Below, piece by piece: positions 59,973-64,000 of a stretch of 64,000 nt of DNA (its first letter is position 1; each line of letters begins with the position of its first letter). Location of the stretch: the NCBI RefSeq assembly GCF_009649075.1, contig NZ_CP045737.1:434001-498000 (forward strand), given 5' to 3'. The notes under the pieces were generated by a model. It made no database searches. It was not told the DNA's origin and saw only the letters and a program-made list of their open reading frames with translations. Source of the stretch: Aeromicrobium yanjiei (lineage in GTDB: Bacteria > Actinomycetota > Actinomycetes > Propionibacteriales > Nocardioidaceae). A program made the translations under genes and the position numbers.

Positions 59973-61051
59973 GTGAAACGTCGACCCACCGTGCGTCTCG
60001 TGCTCGCGCCACTGCTGGTCATCGCCGTCGCCGTCACCGCAGGGTGGCTCGTCGACGAGCGGGGCGCCGCCGATCCCCGCCCGCCCCTTGCCTCGGCCCT
60101 GGACGTGCTGCCGTCCGCGACGGTCGTGGCCGGTTTCACCGACTGGTCGGCGATCCGTCGCGACCTCGGGCTGGGAGACGCCTCGACGGCGGCCGCTCGG
60201 TCCCGGATGGGCGACGACGCCGCGCTGCGCGACCTGTCGACGCGGTCGGTGCTGGCGGAGTCCGTCGAGCCGATGCACGCGTCGTACGGCTGGTCCGTGG
60301 CCGACCTGGAGTGGGAGTCGTACGGGCAGGCCGCCGGCGGCGCGGCGATGGTGGCCCGCACGTCGTCGCGGGTCTCGTTCGCCGACGTCGAGAATCGGCT
60401 CCGGGCGCTCGGCTACACCCGCGACGGGGCGGTGTGGACGCTCGGCGACGAGGGCCGGGTCAGGGTCGGGCCCGCCCTCGCCTCGGCACTCGGCACGGTC
60501 GCCCTGCTCCCGGGCCGGCGGCTCGTGGTCGCGACGAGCAGTGCGGCGTACGCGCCGGTGGTGCTCGCCACGATCCGGGGCGACGAGCCCTCGCTGCTCG
60601 CGAGGCGTCCGGTCGCCGACATCGCCGGGCAGCTGTCGGGGTCCGCCAGTGCGCTGGTGCAGGCGCAGCAGGAGGCGTGCCGGTCGACGGCCGTCGGCGA
60701 GGGCGACCCGGACGTCGCGGCCCAGGCGGACGCGGCGGTGGCCCGCACGGGCGGGCTGGCGGCGCCGCGTTATGCGGGCCGGGGGCTCGTGGACGGCCCG
60801 CGCAGGCAGCACATCCGGTTCGCCTGGGCGTACGCCTCACCGCGAGTGGCCGCCGACCAGCTGGAGACCCGCACGTCCTTGGCGACGGGACCGTTCATCG
60901 GTCGGTCCGGCCGAGTGGAGGACTCGCTCGACCTCGTCTCGGCCACGGTGCGCGGGAGCGCCGCGGCGTTGCGGTTCGACCTCGATCCCGACCGCGGCGC
61001 GTACATGTCGGGCGAGGGACCGCTGCTCTTCGCGGCCTGCCCGGCCTCGCG

Positions 61052-61055
<4 letters not shown>
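59973..61055 (+). CDS. Hypothetical secreted or membrane-anchored protein
   Basis: A 360-aa protein with one N-terminal helix (residues about 7-27), then a globular extracytoplasmic part without recognised domains. The sequence has repeated [18 protein letters not shown] and [21 protein letters not shown] patterns typical of secreted actinobacterial proteins of unknown function. GTG at 59973 with AAGGAGG 10 nt upstream. It overlaps the ppk stop by 4 nt in convergent orientation. Confidence 0.75.
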
Positions 61056-63193
<2,138 letters not shown>

Positions 63194-63271
63194 CTGTCCA
63201 GAGTGGCAGATCAACGTGAACGCGGCCTGAACAAGGACCGCGCGGACCTCCTCAGGCACTAGCGTGACCGC

Positions 63272-64000
63272 ATGGCACTCGTTCCCCAGCTCATCGGCGC
63301 CGCGCGGGGTGCCTCCGCCCGCGCTCTGATGCAGCTGCCGCGTCCCGCGATCGCTCGTCTGGCAGGCCCACCGGTCGTCGTCAACGGCCGTACGCTCGAC
63401 CCCGAGATGCAGCTGCTGCTTCGCCTCCAGCGACTCGAGGGACCGGCGGCCGAGTCCGTCGCGATCAGCCGGGGGCGCCGGATCATTGTGTCCTCGTCGA
63501 GGCTTGCGGGCGGCAACCAGCCGATCGGCGCCATCACGGATCGCACGATCGACGGTCCCGGCGGCCCGCTGGGCCTGCGCTTCTACACCCCGCGCGGGCT
63601 GACCGGGCGGGCGCCAGCGCTCGTGTTCTTCCATGGCGGCGGCTGGATCTACGGCGACCTCGAGAGCCACGACGCGACGTGCCGGTTCCTGGCGGAGGAG
63701 GCGCAGGTGCGGGTCGTCGCGGTCGACTACCGCCTGGCCCCGGAAGCGCCGTTCCCGGCCGCGGTCGACGACGTCCTGGCAGCGTGGAGCTGGATCGTGG
63801 AGCACGCGCCGGGGCTGGGCATCGATCCCGACCGCATCGCGGTCGGCGGCGACAGCGCGGGCGGCAATCTCGCCGCGGTGGTCGCGCAGCAGACCGCCGG
63901 CTCGGCGAGCGCTCCGGCGTTCCAGCTGCTGATCTATCCGGTGACGGACTTCCTCAACCGGGCCCCCAGCCGCACCACGTACGCCGAGGGCTTCTTCCTC
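63272..64000 (+). CDS. Alpha/beta hydrolase, HSL-type esterase (partial)
   Basis: The first 243 residues are inside the window; the C-terminus runs off the right edge. HGGGWIYGD (oxyanion hole of hormone-sensitive lipase family), [11 protein letters not shown] and the nucleophile elbow [10 protein letters not shown] are all present. The His and Asp of the triad lie downstream. ATG at 63272. It probably hydrolyses short or medium acyl esters. Divergent from ppk. Confidence 0.9.
   Translation, partial: MALVPQLIGAARGASARALMQLPRPAIARLAGPPVVVNGRTLDPEMQLLLRLQRLEGPAAESVAISRGRRIIVSSSRLAGGNQPIGAITDRTIDGPGGPLGLRFYTPRGLTGRAPALVFFHGGGWIYGDLESHDATCRFLAEEAQVRVVAVDYRLAPEAPFPAAVDDVLAAWSWIVEHAPGLGIDPDRIAVGGDSAGGNLAAVVAQQTAGSASAPAFQLLIYPVTDFLNRAPSRTTYAEGFFL

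Overview
The window is 64 kb of high-GC actinobacterial chromosome. Genes are dense, GTG and TTG starts are common, many genes overlap by 1-4 nt, and the gene set includes LytR-CpsA-Psr, PstSCAB, Ppk, a MutT1-type Nudix/phosphatase fusion and a GlnA4-type cluster. It looks like a Nocardioides/Aeromicrobium-type organism, but that is an impression and was not tested. There is one tRNA gene (tRNA-Lys, TTT), no rRNA, no CRISPR array, and no recognisable integrase or transposase.

Left part (1-21.8 kb). This holds exonuclease III, a secreted peptidoglycan-binding protein, and a glutamine-synthetase-like amine-utilisation cluster. That cluster comprises an APC permease, a FadR-type regulator, a GlnA4-like ligase, an aldehyde dehydrogenase, an SDR and a class I amidotransferase, and probably runs a gamma-glutamylated amine route. 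After it come lipid genes (PlsC-like, YhhN), an ArsR/SRPBCC pair whose operator overlaps the start codon, a GAF-GGDEF protein, an amidohydrolase, and an LCP protein next to tRNA-Lys.

Middle part (21.8-41.6 kb). A block of about 19.7 kb lies between two direct repeats: 35 bp with one mismatch, inside about 80 bp of weaker similarity. The left repeat abuts the tRNA. The block carries a sugar-type ABC importer in three separated pieces, an MFS carrier, and a long minus-strand catabolic operon. The operon encodes an NDP-forming acyl-CoA synthetase, two enoyl-CoA hydratases, a possible Xre/MbcA-like protein, two GMC oxidoreductases (one with a gluconate-dehydrogenase-subunit-3-like partner), a two-subunit ThDP 2-oxoacid decarboxylase, a two-gene acyl-CoA dehydrogenase and the ABC permease. 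A GntR/FCD regulator is encoded at the right edge. TGGATCCA palindromes occur upstream of both the operon and the binding-protein gene. A truncated GMC oxidoreductase gene lies at the left edge. I read this as an acquired catabolic island with an unidentified substrate.

Right part I (43.9-50.1 kb). This is a TasA/CalY-like fibre locus: two paralogous CalY-type proteins around an ER-type (SipW-like) signal peptidase, then a secreted four-repeat Ig-like protein, a small membrane protein and an OmpR-type two-component system. The two transcription units each have four 11-bp direct repeats exactly 11 bp upstream of a -10-like hexamer. The OmpR-type regulator at the end of the second unit is the obvious candidate to bind them. 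This locus and its shared promoter architecture are the most interesting signal in the window.

Right part II (50.1-64 kb). A GAF-histidine kinase and a drug-type MFS exporter are followed by phosphate genes: DUF47-Pit, then pstSCAB with a three-unit PHO box, a MutT1-like fusion protein, ppk, and the start of an HSL-type esterase.
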